A DNA stretch of 64,000 nucleotides from Acidocella sp. KAb 2-4 (GCF_020567705.1 NZ_JAJDJU010000001.1:248001-312000), one strand, 5' to 3'; numbered from the stretch's first letter, positions 18,131 to 27,394 are shown. Numbers and translations are program-made. Notes: a model not told the origin generated them from the sequence alone.

Positions 18131-19390
18131 ATGACTCAAGACTCGGATGCCAGCTTGCGCGCCTCGCTCACCCGCCACAGGCTGTTCGCCAGTTCGCTGC
18201 TGGGGCTGATGGCCGCCCTTACCTTGCTCGGCTATTGGCTGCCGCTCTCCCCCTGGTCGGCGCTGCTGCGCGATGCCGCCAAGGCCGGCTTCATCGGCGG
18301 GGTGGCGGATTGGTTCGCCGTCACCGCGCTGTTCCGTCATCCGCTCGGCCTGCCGATCCCGCACACCGCCATCCTTCCGGCGCAGAAGGAGCGGCTGGGC
18401 AACGCACTGGGGCGCTTCGTCGCCAACCACGTGTTCACCGAGGCGGATATCCGGAAGGTGCTGGCCAATCTTGACGCTCCGGCGATCCTGCGCCGCTTCC
18501 TCACCGACAGCACCGCCACCCGCCCGCTGGCGGAGGCCCTGGCCGGGATGCTTCCCAAGCTGCTCGCCAGCATCGAGGATGGCCGCGCGCGGCGCCTGCT
18601 GGCGCGGCTGCTGCCCAAGCTGGCCGGGGGCCGTGCCGCCGGGGTGGTCGTGGCCCGCGCCCTCGCCGGGCTGGTCGAGGGAGGACGCCATCAGGAAGTA
18701 TTTTCATTCATTCTCAGCCAATTGAAGGACACTCTTGCGACGCGTGAGGAAATCCTGCGCGACGCCATCAAGGAGCGCGTGCGCGAGCAGGGCGGCAAGC
18801 TGGTCGGCTGGGCGCTGGGCGCCACCGTGGCCAACCGGGTGCTGACTGCGGTGAATGCCGAACTCGACCGCATCGGCCCCGATAGCTCAGAGATCCGCGA
18901 GGCCTTCGATGAATGGGCGCATCGCGAGATCGCCCGGCTGGAGACCGACCCCGAGCGCGCCGCGGAACTGGGCCGCGCCCTGCGCGCCGTGCTGTCGCAC
19001 GACACGGTGAAGGCCTGGGCCTGGGATGTCTGGGCCCGCATGCGCCACGCCCTGGAGGTGGACGCCGCCAACCCGCATGGCCGCTCGGTCGCGGTGATCG
19101 AGGCGGCGCTGGTGCATCTCAGCGATGTGCTGGAAAAAGACGAAGCCGCCCAGCAGCGCGTCAACGCCGCGGCGCAGGCGCTGGTGCTGCGCATGCTGCC
19201 CGGCGCCCAAGCCGAGGGGGCGAAATTCATCGGCCGCGTCATCGGCGCGTGGGACACCGCGACCATCACCGAGAAGCTGGAACTGCGGGTCGGCAAAGAC
19301 CTGCAATATATCCGCGTCAACGGCACGCTGGTCGGCTTCTTCCTCGGCGCGGCCATCAACCTCGCCTTGGCGGCCCTGCATCTGGGGTGA
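18131..19390 (+). CDS. DUF445 family membrane protein (YjiN-like)
   Basis: A 419-residue protein with the DUF445 layout. TM1 is at about residues 22-40. Then comes the conserved AAKAGFIGGVADWFAVTALFRHPLGLPIP segment (roughly 48-76), a long helical middle, and a final TM at about 397-417. The function of the family is not established. The ATG at 18131 is chosen because the family signature begins shortly after it; the frame stays open upstream without homology. IalB-like and rlmN genes follow on the same strand. Confidence 0.85.
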   Translation: MTQDSDASLRASLTRHRLFASSLLGLMAALTLLGYWLPLSPWSALLRDAAKAGFIGGVADWFAVTALFRHPLGLPIPHTAILPAQKERLGNALGRFVANHVFTEADIRKVLANLDAPAILRRFLTDSTATRPLAEALAGMLPKLLASIEDGRARRLLARLLPKLAGGRAAGVVVARALAGLVEGGRHQEVFSFILSQLKDTLATREEILRDAIKERVREQGGKLVGWALGATVANRVLTAVNAELDRIGPDSSEIREAFDEWAHREIARLETDPERAAELGRALRAVLSHDTVKAWAWDVWARMRHALEVDAANPHGRSVAVIEAALVHLSDVLEKDEAAQQRVNAAAQALVLRMLPGAQAEGAKFIGRVIGAWDTATITEKLELRVGKDLQYIRVNGTLVGFFLGAAINLALAALHLG

Positions 19391-19458
19391 GCACATAGGA
19401 GACCTGCCCGGTCCCGGTTTTACTTGGATCGGCCAGCCAGTTGGGCTATCTGGGCGGC

Positions 19459-19953
19459 ATGAAGCATCTCCCCCTCGCCGCCGTGCTCGCCTTGCTGCCC
19501 GCCCTCGCCCTTGCCGATTCGCCCGCTCCGCTCGGGGCCAATGGCGGCAAATATGGCGACTGGACAGCCGCCACCTACGGCACCGGCGCCGCCAAGATTT
19601 GCTACGCCTTCACCACCGCGCAGAGCTCGAAGCCCGACTGGAAGAGCCGCGGCAAGGTGATGCTGACCGTGACCGAGCGCCAGGGCTCGCGCGACGAGGT
19701 GACGCTGACCCCCGGCTACACCTATCTCAAGGCCGCCACCGTCAGCCTGAAAATCGGCACCACGCCCTTCGCCTTCTACACCCAGGGCGCCAACGCCTTC
19801 ACCACCTCGGGTGGCGCCGTCGTCACCGCCTTCAAGGCGGGCGACGCGGTTGAGGCCACCGGCACCGGCCCGCACGGCCACCCTGTGGTGGACAGTTTTT
19901 CCCTCACCGGCTTCTCCGCCGCCTATAAGGCCATCAACGCCGCATGTCCGTAA
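19459..19953 (+). CDS. IalB-like (invasion-associated locus B family) periplasmic protein
   Basis: A 164-residue exported protein. A signal peptide covers residues 1-19 ([14 protein letters not shown]). The mature part has the IalB-family pattern: GDWTA, KICYA, a beta-rich middle with [11 protein letters not shown], and a C-terminal [13 protein letters not shown] segment ending in a lone Cys near the terminus. The family is widespread in Alphaproteobacteria. It is named after a Bartonella protein tied to erythrocyte invasion, but its biochemical role is unclear and nothing here points to virulence. Its end overlaps rlmN by ten bases. Confidence 0.75.
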   Translation: MKHLPLAAVLALLPALALADSPAPLGANGGKYGDWTAATYGTGAAKICYAFTTAQSSKPDWKSRGKVMLTVTERQGSRDEVTLTPGYTYLKAATVSLKIGTTPFAFYTQGANAFTTSGGAVVTAFKAGDAVEATGTGPHGHPVVDSFSLTGFSAAYKAINAACP

Positions 19954-21107
19954 CCGATCTCACCGCCGCCGAGCGCGAGCGCATCCTCGCCAAGGCGGCG
20001 CATTTCTCCCCGCCCGAATACACCCTGCCCGACGGGCGGCGCGATCTCGTCGGCCTCTCGCGCGAGGAGCTGGTGGCCGAGATGGCGGCGTTCGGTGAGA
20101 AGCCCTTCCGCGCCAAGCAGCTTTGGCACTGGATCTATCACCAGGGCGTGCGCGATTTCGCCGCCATGTCCAGCATCGCGCGCCCCTTGCAGCAAAAGCT
20201 GGCGGAGCGTTTCGTCATCGGTCGGCCCGAGGTTGCCACCGACCAGCTCTCCAAGGACGAAACCCGCAAATTCCTGTTCCGCTTCCGCGATCACGAGGCG
20301 GTGGAAACGGTCTACATCCCCGACCGCCAGGAGGATCGCGGCGCGGTCTGCCTGTCCTCGCAGGTGGGCTGCACGCTGTCGTGCAAATTCTGCCACACGG
20401 GCACGCAGCGCCTGGCGCGCAACCTCTCGGCGGCCGAGATCGTCGGCCAGTTCATGGCCGCACGCGATGCCTATGGCGAATGGCCCAGCCCCAAGGGTGA
20501 AACCCCGCGCCTGCTCTCCACCATCGTGCTGATGGGCATGGGCGAGCCGCTGTATAATTACGAAAACGTGGCGAAAGCCATGAAGATCATCATGGACAAT
20601 GAGGGTATCGCCCTCTCGCGTAGGCGCATCACGCTCTCCACCTCGGGCGTGGTGCCGATGATGGACCGCGCCGGGGCCGAGCTGGGCGTGAACCTCGCCG
20701 TGTCTCTACACGCCGTCACCGATGAGCTGCGCGACGAGATCGTGCCGCTGAACCGAAAATACCCGATCAAGGAGGTCATCGAGGCCTGCCGCCGCTATCC
20801 CGGCGCCTCGAATGCCCGGCGCATCACGTTTGAATACATCATGCTGCGCGGGATCAACGATTCCGAGGCCGATGCACGGGCGCTGGTGAAGCTGATCGCG
20901 GGCCTGCCCGCCAAGGTGAACCTGATCCCCTTCAACCCCTGGCCGGGCAGCGCCTATCAGCCCAGCACGCCCGAGGCCCTGAAGAAATTCGCCGCGATCG
21001 TGATGAACGCGGGCTATGCCTCCCCCATCCGCACCCCGCGCGGACGTGACATCCTGGCTGCCTGCGGGCAGCTCAAGAGCGCCGTGGAAAACGGCGCGGC
21101 GGCATAA
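19944..21107 (+). CDS. rlmN: dual-specificity 23S rRNA/tRNA methyltransferase RlmN
   Basis: A 387-residue radical-SAM enzyme that methylates C2 of A2503 in 23S rRNA and A37 in some tRNAs. The Fe4S4 cysteines are in CTLSCKFC (residues 143, 147, 150). The second catalytic Cys is near residue 374 in [19 protein letters not shown] and [19 protein letters not shown] are also family blocks. The ATG lies within the last codons of the IalB-like gene. A strong hairpin region follows the stop. Confidence 0.96.
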   Translation: MSVTDLTAAERERILAKAAHFSPPEYTLPDGRRDLVGLSREELVAEMAAFGEKPFRAKQLWHWIYHQGVRDFAAMSSIARPLQQKLAERFVIGRPEVATDQLSKDETRKFLFRFRDHEAVETVYIPDRQEDRGAVCLSSQVGCTLSCKFCHTGTQRLARNLSAAEIVGQFMAARDAYGEWPSPKGETPRLLSTIVLMGMGEPLYNYENVAKAMKIIMDNEGIALSRRRITLSTSGVVPMMDRAGAELGVNLAVSLHAVTDELRDEIVPLNRKYPIKEVIEACRRYPGASNARRITFEYIMLRGINDSEADARALVKLIAGLPAKVNLIPFNPWPGSAYQPSTPEALKKFAAIVMNAGYASPIRTPRGRDILAACGQLKSAVENGAAA

Positions 21108-21140
21108 AACCAACTGGAATTAAAAGTTTTTGTGGGGTTT

Positions 21141-21165
21141 GGGGGGCTTTTGAAAAAAGCCCCCC
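21141..21165. terminator. GC-rich hairpin between convergent rlmN and panE
   Basis: An 11-bp perfect stem, GGGGGGCTTTT / AAAAGCCCCCC, with a 3-base loop lies in the 104-base gap where rlmN and panE converge. The T-tract is in the stem itself, and no separate T-run follows on either side. The position suggests that it ends both transcripts. The surrounding tract (GTTTTTGTGGGG and CCCAAAAACC) recalls intergenic repeats seen in Acetobacteraceae. Confidence 0.5.
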
Positions 21166-21200
21166 AAGGCTTTCGCCCCTTTTCCGCAAAAAAAGGGTAG

Positions 21201-21213
21201 CCCAAAAACCTTT
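21201..21213. repeat. intergenic repeat copy 1 (CCCAAAAACCTTT)
   Basis: A 13-base sequence just after the rlmN/panE hairpin and immediately before the panE stop. The same 13 bases occur at 35072-35084, also in a convergent gap. In both copies a T-rich stretch and TTTCG follow within about 10 bases. Confidence 0.5.
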
Positions 21214-22111
21214 ATAACCTTTCGTCAATCACCCGGATCATCCGCGTCAGCACCTCGTTCACCGGGGTCGCCACGTCCAACTCACGGCCCAGCGCCATCA
21301 CGGTGCCGCCGAACAGCTCCACCTCGGTCGGCCGGCCCGCCTCCACATCCTGCAACATCGAGGTCTTCTGCTCGGGCCCGAGCGTGCCGATGATCGGGAA
21401 GATCTTCTCGATGTCATCCTCGCGCAGATCGATGCCCTTGCGCTGCGCCACCGCCACCACTTCGCGGCAGGCCAGGCGCACCAGTTCGCGCAGCTCGTCG
21501 GAGCCATGGAATATGCCATAGGGCGCGCGCAGCACCGCCGAGAGCTGGTTGATGCCGACATTCAGCATGAATTTCCACCACAGCTCGCGCAGCATGTCCT
21601 CGGGCACGCGCGTTTTCAGCCCGGCCTTGGCGAACAGCGCCTGCACCGCCGCCACGCGCGGCGAGATCGCGGCGTTGCGCGCCTCGCCAAACACCGTGGT
21701 ACCGGGCAGCGAGAAGCGCACCTCATGGCCCGTTCGCACCGCGTCCACCTGCACGGCGAAGGCGTAGAGCAGCTTCTCCGGCCCAAATGCGGCGCCCAGG
21801 ATCTCCTCCGATGAAATCCCGTTCATCACCGAGAGGATCACCGTCTCCGGCCCCACATAAGGGCGCAGTAATTCCACCGCCTCGGGCAGTTGCTGCCCCT
21901 TCACCGCCACGATGATGAGGTCAGCCGGTGGCGCCGTCTCGCCAGGAGCGAGGTAGTTCAGCGCCAGCGCCTCGCCATTCACGCGCACGCCCTCGGCGCG
22001 GTAGCGGGCGATTCGCACCGCATCAGCCACCACGCGCAGCCCCAGCGGCGCCAGATGCCGCACATAAATCGTGCCCAGCGCGCCCAGGCCGCAAAGATAG
22101 ATATTTCGCAT
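21212..22111 (-). CDS. panE: 2-dehydropantoate 2-reductase (ketopantoate reductase)
   Basis: A 299-residue NADPH-dependent reductase of the PanE family. The nucleotide motif IYLCGLGALGTIYVRHL is at the N-terminus. The conserved Lys/Asn segment WWKFMLNVGINQLSA comes at about residues 184-198, and LGPEQKTSMLQDVEAGRPTE near 255-274. PanE makes pantoate for pantothenate/CoA, but many paralogues reduce other 2-oxoacids, so pathway use is probable rather than certain. ATG 22111 is chosen over the adjacent GTG at 22114. It is convergent with rlmN and divergent from the next SDR. Confidence 0.82.
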   Translation of the reverse strand: MRNIYLCGLGALGTIYVRHLAPLGLRVVADAVRIARYRAEGVRVNGEALALNYLAPGETAPPADLIIVAVKGQQLPEAVELLRPYVGPETVILSVMNGISSEEILGAAFGPEKLLYAFAVQVDAVRTGHEVRFSLPGTTVFGEARNAAISPRVAAVQALFAKAGLKTRVPEDMLRELWWKFMLNVGINQLSAVLRAPYGIFHGSDELRELVRLACREVVAVAQRKGIDLREDDIEKIFPIIGTLGPEQKTSMLQDVEAGRPTEVELFGGTVMALGRELDVATPVNEVLTRMIRVIDERL

Positions 22112-22232
22112 CACTGCGCCATATCATCCCAATATGGACCTGGAAAAGCCAGATTTGTGCCACAACCGGCCAAGCATAACCGAGGGGTGGGCCCTCACCG
22201 GCCAAGGCTGACAACAGCGAAGGAGCGGAAAC

Positions 22233-22922
22233 ATGGCGGTTTATCTCATCACCGGCGGCGCGCGCGGGATCGGATCCGGCATCGCCCGGCGGCTGGCGGC
22301 GGCGGGTGGCACCGTCATCATCGCCGACCGGGAAAAGGCCCATGTGGACGGCGCGCGCAGCGTGATCTGCGATGTGGCGGACGAAGCCCAGGTCGCTAGC
22401 CTGCTCACCGGCATCGAGGCGGTGGAGGGCAAACTCGACGGCCTAGTCTGCAACGCGGGCGTCATGATCCGCAAGCCGGTGGAAGATCTGACGCTGGAGG
22501 AGTGGAACAGCGTGCTCGCCACCAATCTCACCAGCACCTTCCTGCTGGTGAAGGCGGCGGCCCCGCTGCTGCGCGCGGCCAGGGGCGCGGTGGTCACCAT
22601 CACCTCCACCCGCGCGCATATGTCAGAGCCCCATACCGAGGCTTACAGCGCCTCCAAGGGCGGGCTGCTGGCGCTTACCCATGCGCTGGCCGTGTCGCTC
22701 GGTCCCGAGATTCGCGTGAACTGCATTTCGCCAGGCTGGATCAACACCTCGGGCGAAACCCTGAGCCCGGCTGACCATACCCAGCACCCGGCCGGGCGGG
22801 TCGGCACGGTCGAGGATGTCGCCGAACTCGCCGCCTTTCTGCTCAGCGGCAAGTCGGGCTTCATCACCGGGGCGGAATTTATCGCCGATGGCGGGATGAC
22901 GCGGAAGATGATCTACGTCTGA
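22233..22922 (+). CDS. SDR family oxidoreductase
   Basis: A 229-residue classical short-chain dehydrogenase. The cofactor motif TGGARGIGSGIARRL is at residues 6-20. Also seen are CNAG, the active-site Tyr and Lys in YSASKGG, and NCISPGWINT. The C-terminal GKSGFITGAEFIADGGMTRK is typical of the family. The substrate is unknown. Its stop lies eight bases before the -35 element of the PadR gene, so the two genes need not share a transcript. Confidence 0.88.
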   Translation: MAVYLITGGARGIGSGIARRLAAAGGTVIIADREKAHVDGARSVICDVADEAQVASLLTGIEAVEGKLDGLVCNAGVMIRKPVEDLTLEEWNSVLATNLTSTFLLVKAAAPLLRAARGAVVTITSTRAHMSEPHTEAYSASKGGLLALTHALAVSLGPEIRVNCISPGWINTSGETLSPADHTQHPAGRVGTVEDVAELAAFLLSGKSGFITGAEFIADGGMTRKMIYV

Positions 22923-22930
22923 CGCCGCGC

Positions 22931-22959
22931 TTGACTCCGACTGTATTACGATATATCTA
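22931..22959 (+). promoter_or_regulatory. sigma70-type promoter of the PadR gene
   Basis: TTGACT at 22931-22936 is followed, after 17 bases, by TATCTA at 22954-22959. This is a near-consensus promoter in a GC-rich chromosome. The operator palindrome begins at its downstream edge and would cover the transcription start, which predicts repression of the gene by its own product. Confidence 0.6.
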
Positions 22960-22980
22960 AACTGTATTCTGAATACAGTT
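22960..22980. promoter_or_regulatory. PadR-type operator palindrome
   Basis: A perfect 10-bp inverted repeat, AACTGTATTC / GAATACAGTT, separated by one T. It lies 12 bases before the ATG of the PadR gene. The half-site ACTGTATT also occurs as a direct copy 21 bp upstream (22940-22947), overlapping the promoter spacer and placed two helical turns away. PadR-family operators are typically such palindromes. This one very probably mediates autoregulation. Confidence 0.72.
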
Positions 22981-22992
22981 GGAGCCAATCTC

Positions 22993-23538
22993 ATGCGTCA
23001 TTTTCATCAACACCGCCACGGCGGCGAATGCCGTCGCTTCGTCCGTGGCGAGGGGCCTCACGGCCGCGGCTTCGGGCGCGGCGGGCGGCTCGGGCGGTTT
23101 CTGGAGCACGGCGACCTGCGCGTGCTGGTGCTGCACCTGCTCAACCAGCAGCCCCGCCATGGCTACGACCTGATCAAGGAGATCGAGGGCCTGACCGGCG
23201 GCGCCTACGCCCCCAGCCCCGGCGTGATCTACCCCACCCTGACCATGCTGGAGGAACTCGGCCAAGCCGAAGCCGCCGCCGAGGGGGCGAAGAAGCTCTA
23301 CAGCATCACCGCCGCCGGGCGCGAGGCGCTGGCGCAGAACGGGGCCGGGCTGGCCGCCATCATGGCCCGGCTGCAAGCCGCCACGCCCCGCGCCGCCGCC
23401 CTGCCGGTGATGCGCGCGATGGAAAACCTGAAGACCGCGCTGCGCCTGAAACTGGGCAGCGAGACCGTGCCGCCCGAAACCGTGCGCCAGATCGCCGATC
23501 TGCTCGACCAGACCGCGCGCCGCATCGAGGATCTCTAA
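22993..23538 (+). CDS. PadR family transcriptional regulator
   Basis: A 181-residue DNA-binding protein. The first 40 residues are rich in His, Arg and Gly (HFHQHRHGG at the start). The winged-helix PadR domain covers about residues 45-115, with LLNQQPRHGYDLIKEIE and YAPSPGVIYPTLTMLEELG. A helical dimerisation region follows. It sits behind a strong promoter and a perfect palindrome, so autorepression is likely. The target beyond itself and the effector are unknown; the His-rich start could bind a metal. The lipopolysaccharide operon begins 124 bases downstream. Confidence 0.9.
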   Translation: MRHFHQHRHGGECRRFVRGEGPHGRGFGRGGRLGRFLEHGDLRVLVLHLLNQQPRHGYDLIKEIEGLTGGAYAPSPGVIYPTLTMLEELGQAEAAAEGAKKLYSITAAGREALAQNGAGLAAIMARLQAATPRAAALPVMRAMENLKTALRLKLGSETVPPETVRQIADLLDQTARRIEDL

Positions 23539-23662
23539 CGCTGGACGCCGCGACGCCGATGAGGGCGCCATCCGCCACGTTTCGCCCTCCGCGAGTCCAT
23601 CGGCATAGAACGGCGCGGCTGACGAGGTTGGCGCGCGGCGCCGCAGGTGCTACCCGCCCGTT

Positions 23663-24316
23663 GTGAAACGTATCCTGAAATCCGCCCCCGCCCAGGCCGC
23701 GCTGGCTTGGCTCACGGTGGGGTATGTCAGCCTTGTCATCCGCACCCAGCGCTGGCGCATCGAGGGCGAGGAGAATCTGCGTGCGGCGCTCGACGGCCCG
23801 GTCATCGCCGCGCTGTGGCACGAGGCCCTGCCGGCCTCCGCCATTCTGTTCCGCGTGCTGCGCCGGCGCGGTATGCGGCGCGAGGTTGTGGCGCTCGCCA
23901 GCCTGCACCGCGACGGCCAGCTCATCGGCAACGCCTTCCGCCATCTTGGGATGAGTCTGGTGTCCGGCTCCTCCTCGCGCGGCGGGGCGGAGGCGCGCGA
24001 GGCCCTGAACCAAGCCCTGGCTGAAGGCAAGCATGTGGTGCTGACGCCCGACGGCCCTCGCGGCCCGCGCCGGATCGCCGCCCCCGGCGTGGCCCGCCTC
24101 GCCGCCACCAGCGGCAAGCCGGTGCTGCCCTTCGGCGTCTGGACCTCCCGCGCCATCGGCCTGAATTCCTGGGACAAGATGCGACTCGCCCTGCCCTTCG
24201 GCCGTGGCGTGGTCGCCATCGGTGCGCCCGTGCCCGTGCAGGGCAACTGGGAGGAATCGCTGCCCGCCATCGCGGCGGCGATCAGCGCCGTGCAGGATAA
24301 GGCCGCCAAGGGATGA
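23663..24316 (+). CDS. lysophospholipid acyltransferase-like (DUF374) protein
   Basis: A 217-residue protein of the DUF374 family related to LPLAT acyltransferases. One hydrophobic helix lies near the start (about residues 11-26). Then come ALWHEALPAS, VVALASLHRDGQLI, SSSRGGAEA and LTPDGPRGPRR, where DGPRGP is the family signature. It would act on lipid A or phospholipid at the inner membrane; the exact step is unproven. The GTG start at 23663 fits the N-terminal basic-hydrophobic pattern. It opens a four-gene envelope operon with 4-base overlaps throughout. Confidence 0.82.
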   Translation: MKRILKSAPAQAALAWLTVGYVSLVIRTQRWRIEGEENLRAALDGPVIAALWHEALPASAILFRVLRRRGMRREVVALASLHRDGQLIGNAFRHLGMSLVSGSSSRGGAEAREALNQALAEGKHVVLTPDGPRGPRRIAAPGVARLAATSGKPVLPFGVWTSRAIGLNSWDKMRLALPFGRGVVAIGAPVPVQGNWEESLPAIAAAISAVQDKAAKG

Positions 24317-25545
24317 TGCTGCGCCTCTACGCCGCCGCCGCCACCCTCGCCGTCCCGGCCCTGCGCCGGATGCTCCGCCGCCGCGCCGCGGGCGGCAAGG
24401 AGATCGCTTCGCGCCTGCCCGAGCGCGAGGGCCTCACCGCCCTGCCGCGCCCCGCGGGCCGGCTCGTCTGGGTGCATGCCGCCAGCGTGGGGGAGACGAT
24501 GTCCGTCCTCCCGGTGCTGCGCGAACTCGCGGCGCGCGGCTCGGTGCTGCTCACCACCGGCACCGTCACCTCGGCCAAGCTCGCCGCCGAGCGCCTGCCG
24601 TCGGGCGCGCTCCACCAATTCGTGCCGCTCGACGTGCCCGCCTGGGTCAACCGCTTCCTCGACCATTGGCGCCCCGATGCGGCGGTGTTCGTGGAGAGTG
24701 AGCTTTGGCCCAACCTGCTGCGCGGCTGCGATCAGCGGGGCATCCGCCGCGTGCTGCTGAATGGCCGCATCTCGGCCCGCTCCACCGCCCATTGGCGGCG
24801 CGTGCCGGGGCTGGCGCACGCGCTGCTCGGCGGTTTCAGCGCCATCCACGCGCAATCCACCGCTGATGCCGCGAATTTCCGCGCCCTCGGCGCGCCGCGC
24901 GTGCTAGAATGGGGCAATCTCAAATTCTTCGCCGCCCCGCTGCCGGTGGACGACACCGCGCTGGCCGCGTTGCAGGCCCGGCTCCCCGGCCCGGTCTGGC
25001 TGGCCGCCAGCACCCATCCCGGCGAGGAGGCGCTGGTCGCCGCCGCGCATCAAGCGCTGATCGCCGCCCATCCCGGCCTCGTCACCCTCATCGTGCCCCG
25101 CCACCCCGAGCGCGGGGCCGAAATCGCGGCGCTCTGCGGCAACGCGCCACGGCGCAGCCAAGGCGAGGCGCCGGTGCCGGGCCAGATCTACATCGCCGAC
25201 ACGCTGGGCGAGCTGGGGCTGTTCTTCCGTCTTGCCCCCTTCGCCTTCATCGGCAATTCCCTGGCCGGGTTCGGCGGCCATAACATCATCGAACCCGCCT
25301 TGCTGGCCCGCCCGGTCATCGCTGGGCCGCATCTGGAGAATTTCACCGAGGCCGCGCAGCGCCTCAGCGACGCCCGCGCCCTGGTGCGGGTGACGGATGC
25401 CGCGAGCCTCGCCGCCGCCGCGCAAACCTGGCTCACCGCGCCCGAGGCCGCGCTCGAGGCCGGCGCCCGCGCCGCCGCCTGCTTCGCCGAGGCCACGCAT
25501 CTGCCCGCGCGCCTCGCCGCCCTGGCGCTGGAGGGCGCGGCATGA
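24313..25545 (+). CDS. waaA: 3-deoxy-D-manno-octulosonic acid transferase WaaA (KdtA)
   Basis: A 410-residue GT30 enzyme that adds Kdo from CMP-Kdo to lipid IVA. The N-terminal membrane-associated helix is followed by WVHAASVGETMSVLPVLREL, TTGTVTSAKLAA and FVESELWPN, the acceptor-side motifs. The C-terminal domain has AASTHPGEEALV and FIGNSLAGFGGHNIIEPAL for CMP-Kdo. Length and order match the family. It overlaps the upstream DUF374 gene and lpxK downstream by ATGA. Whether it adds one or two Kdo cannot be read. Confidence 0.95.
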   Translation: MMLRLYAAAATLAVPALRRMLRRRAAGGKEIASRLPEREGLTALPRPAGRLVWVHAASVGETMSVLPVLRELAARGSVLLTTGTVTSAKLAAERLPSGALHQFVPLDVPAWVNRFLDHWRPDAAVFVESELWPNLLRGCDQRGIRRVLLNGRISARSTAHWRRVPGLAHALLGGFSAIHAQSTADAANFRALGAPRVLEWGNLKFFAAPLPVDDTALAALQARLPGPVWLAASTHPGEEALVAAAHQALIAAHPGLVTLIVPRHPERGAEIAALCGNAPRRSQGEAPVPGQIYIADTLGELGLFFRLAPFAFIGNSLAGFGGHNIIEPALLARPVIAGPHLENFTEAAQRLSDARALVRVTDAASLAAAAQTWLTAPEAALEAGARAAACFAEATHLPARLAALALEGAA

Positions 25546-26480
25546 AGGCTCCCGGCTTCTGGCGCCATCGCGGCCTCCTTGCCCAGCTTTTGCGCCCCTT
25601 CAGCGTCATCACCCGCCTCGTCACCGCGCGGCGGATGCGCCGGCCCGGCTTCGCCCCTGGCATCAAGGTGATCTGCGTCGGCAATGCCGGGGTGGGCGGC
25701 GCGGGCAAGACCATCGTGGCGCTCGACCTGCTGGCCCGCCTGCCCGGCGCCTTCGCCCTCACGCGCGGCTATGGCGGCACGCTGGCCGGACCGGTGCTGG
25801 TCAACCGGAGCATCCACACCGCCGCGCAGGTGGGCGACGAGGCGCTGCTGCTGGCCCAGGCCGCCCCCACCGTGGTGTCGCGTGATCGCGCCGCCGGGGC
25901 CCGCCTCGCCTTGGCCGAGGAAGCCAGCGCCATCGTCATGGATGACGGGCTGCAAAACCCCACCCTGCGCAAGGATCTCGCGCTGCTGGTCATCGATGGC
26001 GGCTATGGCTTCGGCAATGGGTTGCTGCTGCCCGCCGGGCCGCTGCGCGAGCCGGTGGCCGAGGCCGCCGCGCGCTGCCACGCCGCCGTGCTGATCGGCG
26101 ATGACGAGACCGGCGCACTCGCCGCCCTGCCGCCCGGCCTGCCCGTGCTGCGCGCCACGCTTGAACCCGATTGCGCCGAGAGTCTCGCGCGGCGGCGCGT
26201 GATCGCCTTCGCGGGCATTGGGCGGCCCGATAAATTCTTCCGCTCCGTGCTGGCGCTCGGCGCCGAAATCGTCAGCCGCCACGCCTTCCCCGACCATCAC
26301 GTCTATGCGCCCGGCGACATCAACGCCCTGCGCGCCGAGGCGCTCGACAAGGCCGCCGCGCTGGTGACGACCGAGAAGGATTTCGTAAAACTGCCCGCCA
26401 TGCTGCGCGGCGCCTGCGTGGTGGTGCGCGCCAGGCTGCGCTGGGACGACCCGGACGCGCTGGACGCCTTGCTGCAATGA
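25542..26480 (+). CDS. lpxK: tetraacyldisaccharide 4'-kinase LpxK
   Basis: A 312-residue membrane-associated kinase that phosphorylates the 4' position of the lipid A disaccharide to give lipid IVA. The Walker A region GNAGVGGAGKT is at residues 47-57. The catalytic Asp pair is in VMDDGLQNPTL, and GRPDKFF and TTEKDFVKL are family motifs. It overlaps waaA and the next acyltransferase gene by four bases on each side. Confidence 0.95.
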   Translation: MKAPGFWRHRGLLAQLLRPFSVITRLVTARRMRRPGFAPGIKVICVGNAGVGGAGKTIVALDLLARLPGAFALTRGYGGTLAGPVLVNRSIHTAAQVGDEALLLAQAAPTVVSRDRAAGARLALAEEASAIVMDDGLQNPTLRKDLALLVIDGGYGFGNGLLLPAGPLREPVAEAAARCHAAVLIGDDETGALAALPPGLPVLRATLEPDCAESLARRRVIAFAGIGRPDKFFRSVLALGAEIVSRHAFPDHHVYAPGDINALRAEALDKAAALVTTEKDFVKLPAMLRGACVVVRARLRWDDPDALDALLQ

Positions 26481-27394
26481 GCCAGAGCAAAGTGAAACTC
26501 GGGCACCGCCTGGAGGCCGCCATCGTCTGGCTGCTGATCCGCGCCCTGCGCCCGCTGCGGCCCGAGACGGCCTCACGCATCGGCGGCGGCGTGGCGGCGG
26601 CGATCGGCCCGCTGATCCCCACCTCACGCATCGCCGACCAGAACCTCCGCCTCGCCATGCCCGAGCTGGACGCCGCCGCGCGCCAGCGGATCGTGCGCGA
26701 TTGCTGGCGCAACCTGGGCCAGACGGCGGCGGAGCTGGTCTGTATGGACCGCATCCGCGAGACCGAAACCGGCCCCGGCTATAAATTCATCGGCTGGGAG
26801 GAGAACATCGCCCCGGCGCTGAAAAACGGCACGGGCGGCCCCTCCATCTTCATCACCGGCCATATCGCCAACTGGGAGATCACCCCGCCCGCCGCCTTCA
26901 CCCGTGGCCTCGATGTCGGCTTCATGTACCGCGCCGCCTCCAACCCGCTGGTGAATGAGATGATCCTGCGCCTGCGCGAGGCCAATTCCGGGCGCAAGGT
27001 GACAATGTTCCCCAAGGGTGGGGCCGGGGCCCGGGCGGCTTATGCGCATCTGTTCAAAGGCGGGCATCTCGGCCTGCTGGTGGACCAGAAGCTGGATACC
27101 GGCATCGCCGCGCCGTTCTTTGGGCACGAGGCCATGACCATGGACGCGATGGCCGCCTTCGCCCTGAAATTCCGCTGCCCGGTCTTTCCGGTGCATGTGG
27201 TGCGCGTGGCCCCGGCGCGGCTGCACATCATCTGCGAGCCGCCAATGCCCCTGCCCGATACCGGCGACAAGAAGGCCGACACCCTGGCCCTGACCACGCA
27301 GATGAACCAAACGCTCGAACGCTGGATCAGGGAGGCGCCGGGCGCGTGGCTCTGGCTGCACCGGCGTTGGCCGAAAGCGCTTTACCGGCGTTAG
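26477..27394 (+). CDS. LpxL/HtrB-like lipid A late acyltransferase
   Basis: A 305-residue inner-membrane acyltransferase of the LpxL/LpxM family, which adds secondary acyl chains to Kdo-lipid A. The H-x4-D/E active site is His129-Glu134 in ITGHIANWE. Family segments YRAASNPLVNEM, FPKGGAGARAAYAHL and LVDQKLDTGIAAPFFG follow. It ends the operon, and its TAG shares TTAG with the convergent BrkB gene. The position and chain it acylates are not evident. Confidence 0.85.
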   Translation: MSQSKVKLGHRLEAAIVWLLIRALRPLRPETASRIGGGVAAAIGPLIPTSRIADQNLRLAMPELDAAARQRIVRDCWRNLGQTAAELVCMDRIRETETGPGYKFIGWEENIAPALKNGTGGPSIFITGHIANWEITPPAAFTRGLDVGFMYRAASNPLVNEMILRLREANSGRKVTMFPKGGAGARAAYAHLFKGGHLGLLVDQKLDTGIAAPFFGHEAMTMDAMAAFALKFRCPVFPVHVVRVAPARLHIICEPPMPLPDTGDKKADTLALTTQMNQTLERWIREAPGAWLWLHRRWPKALYRR

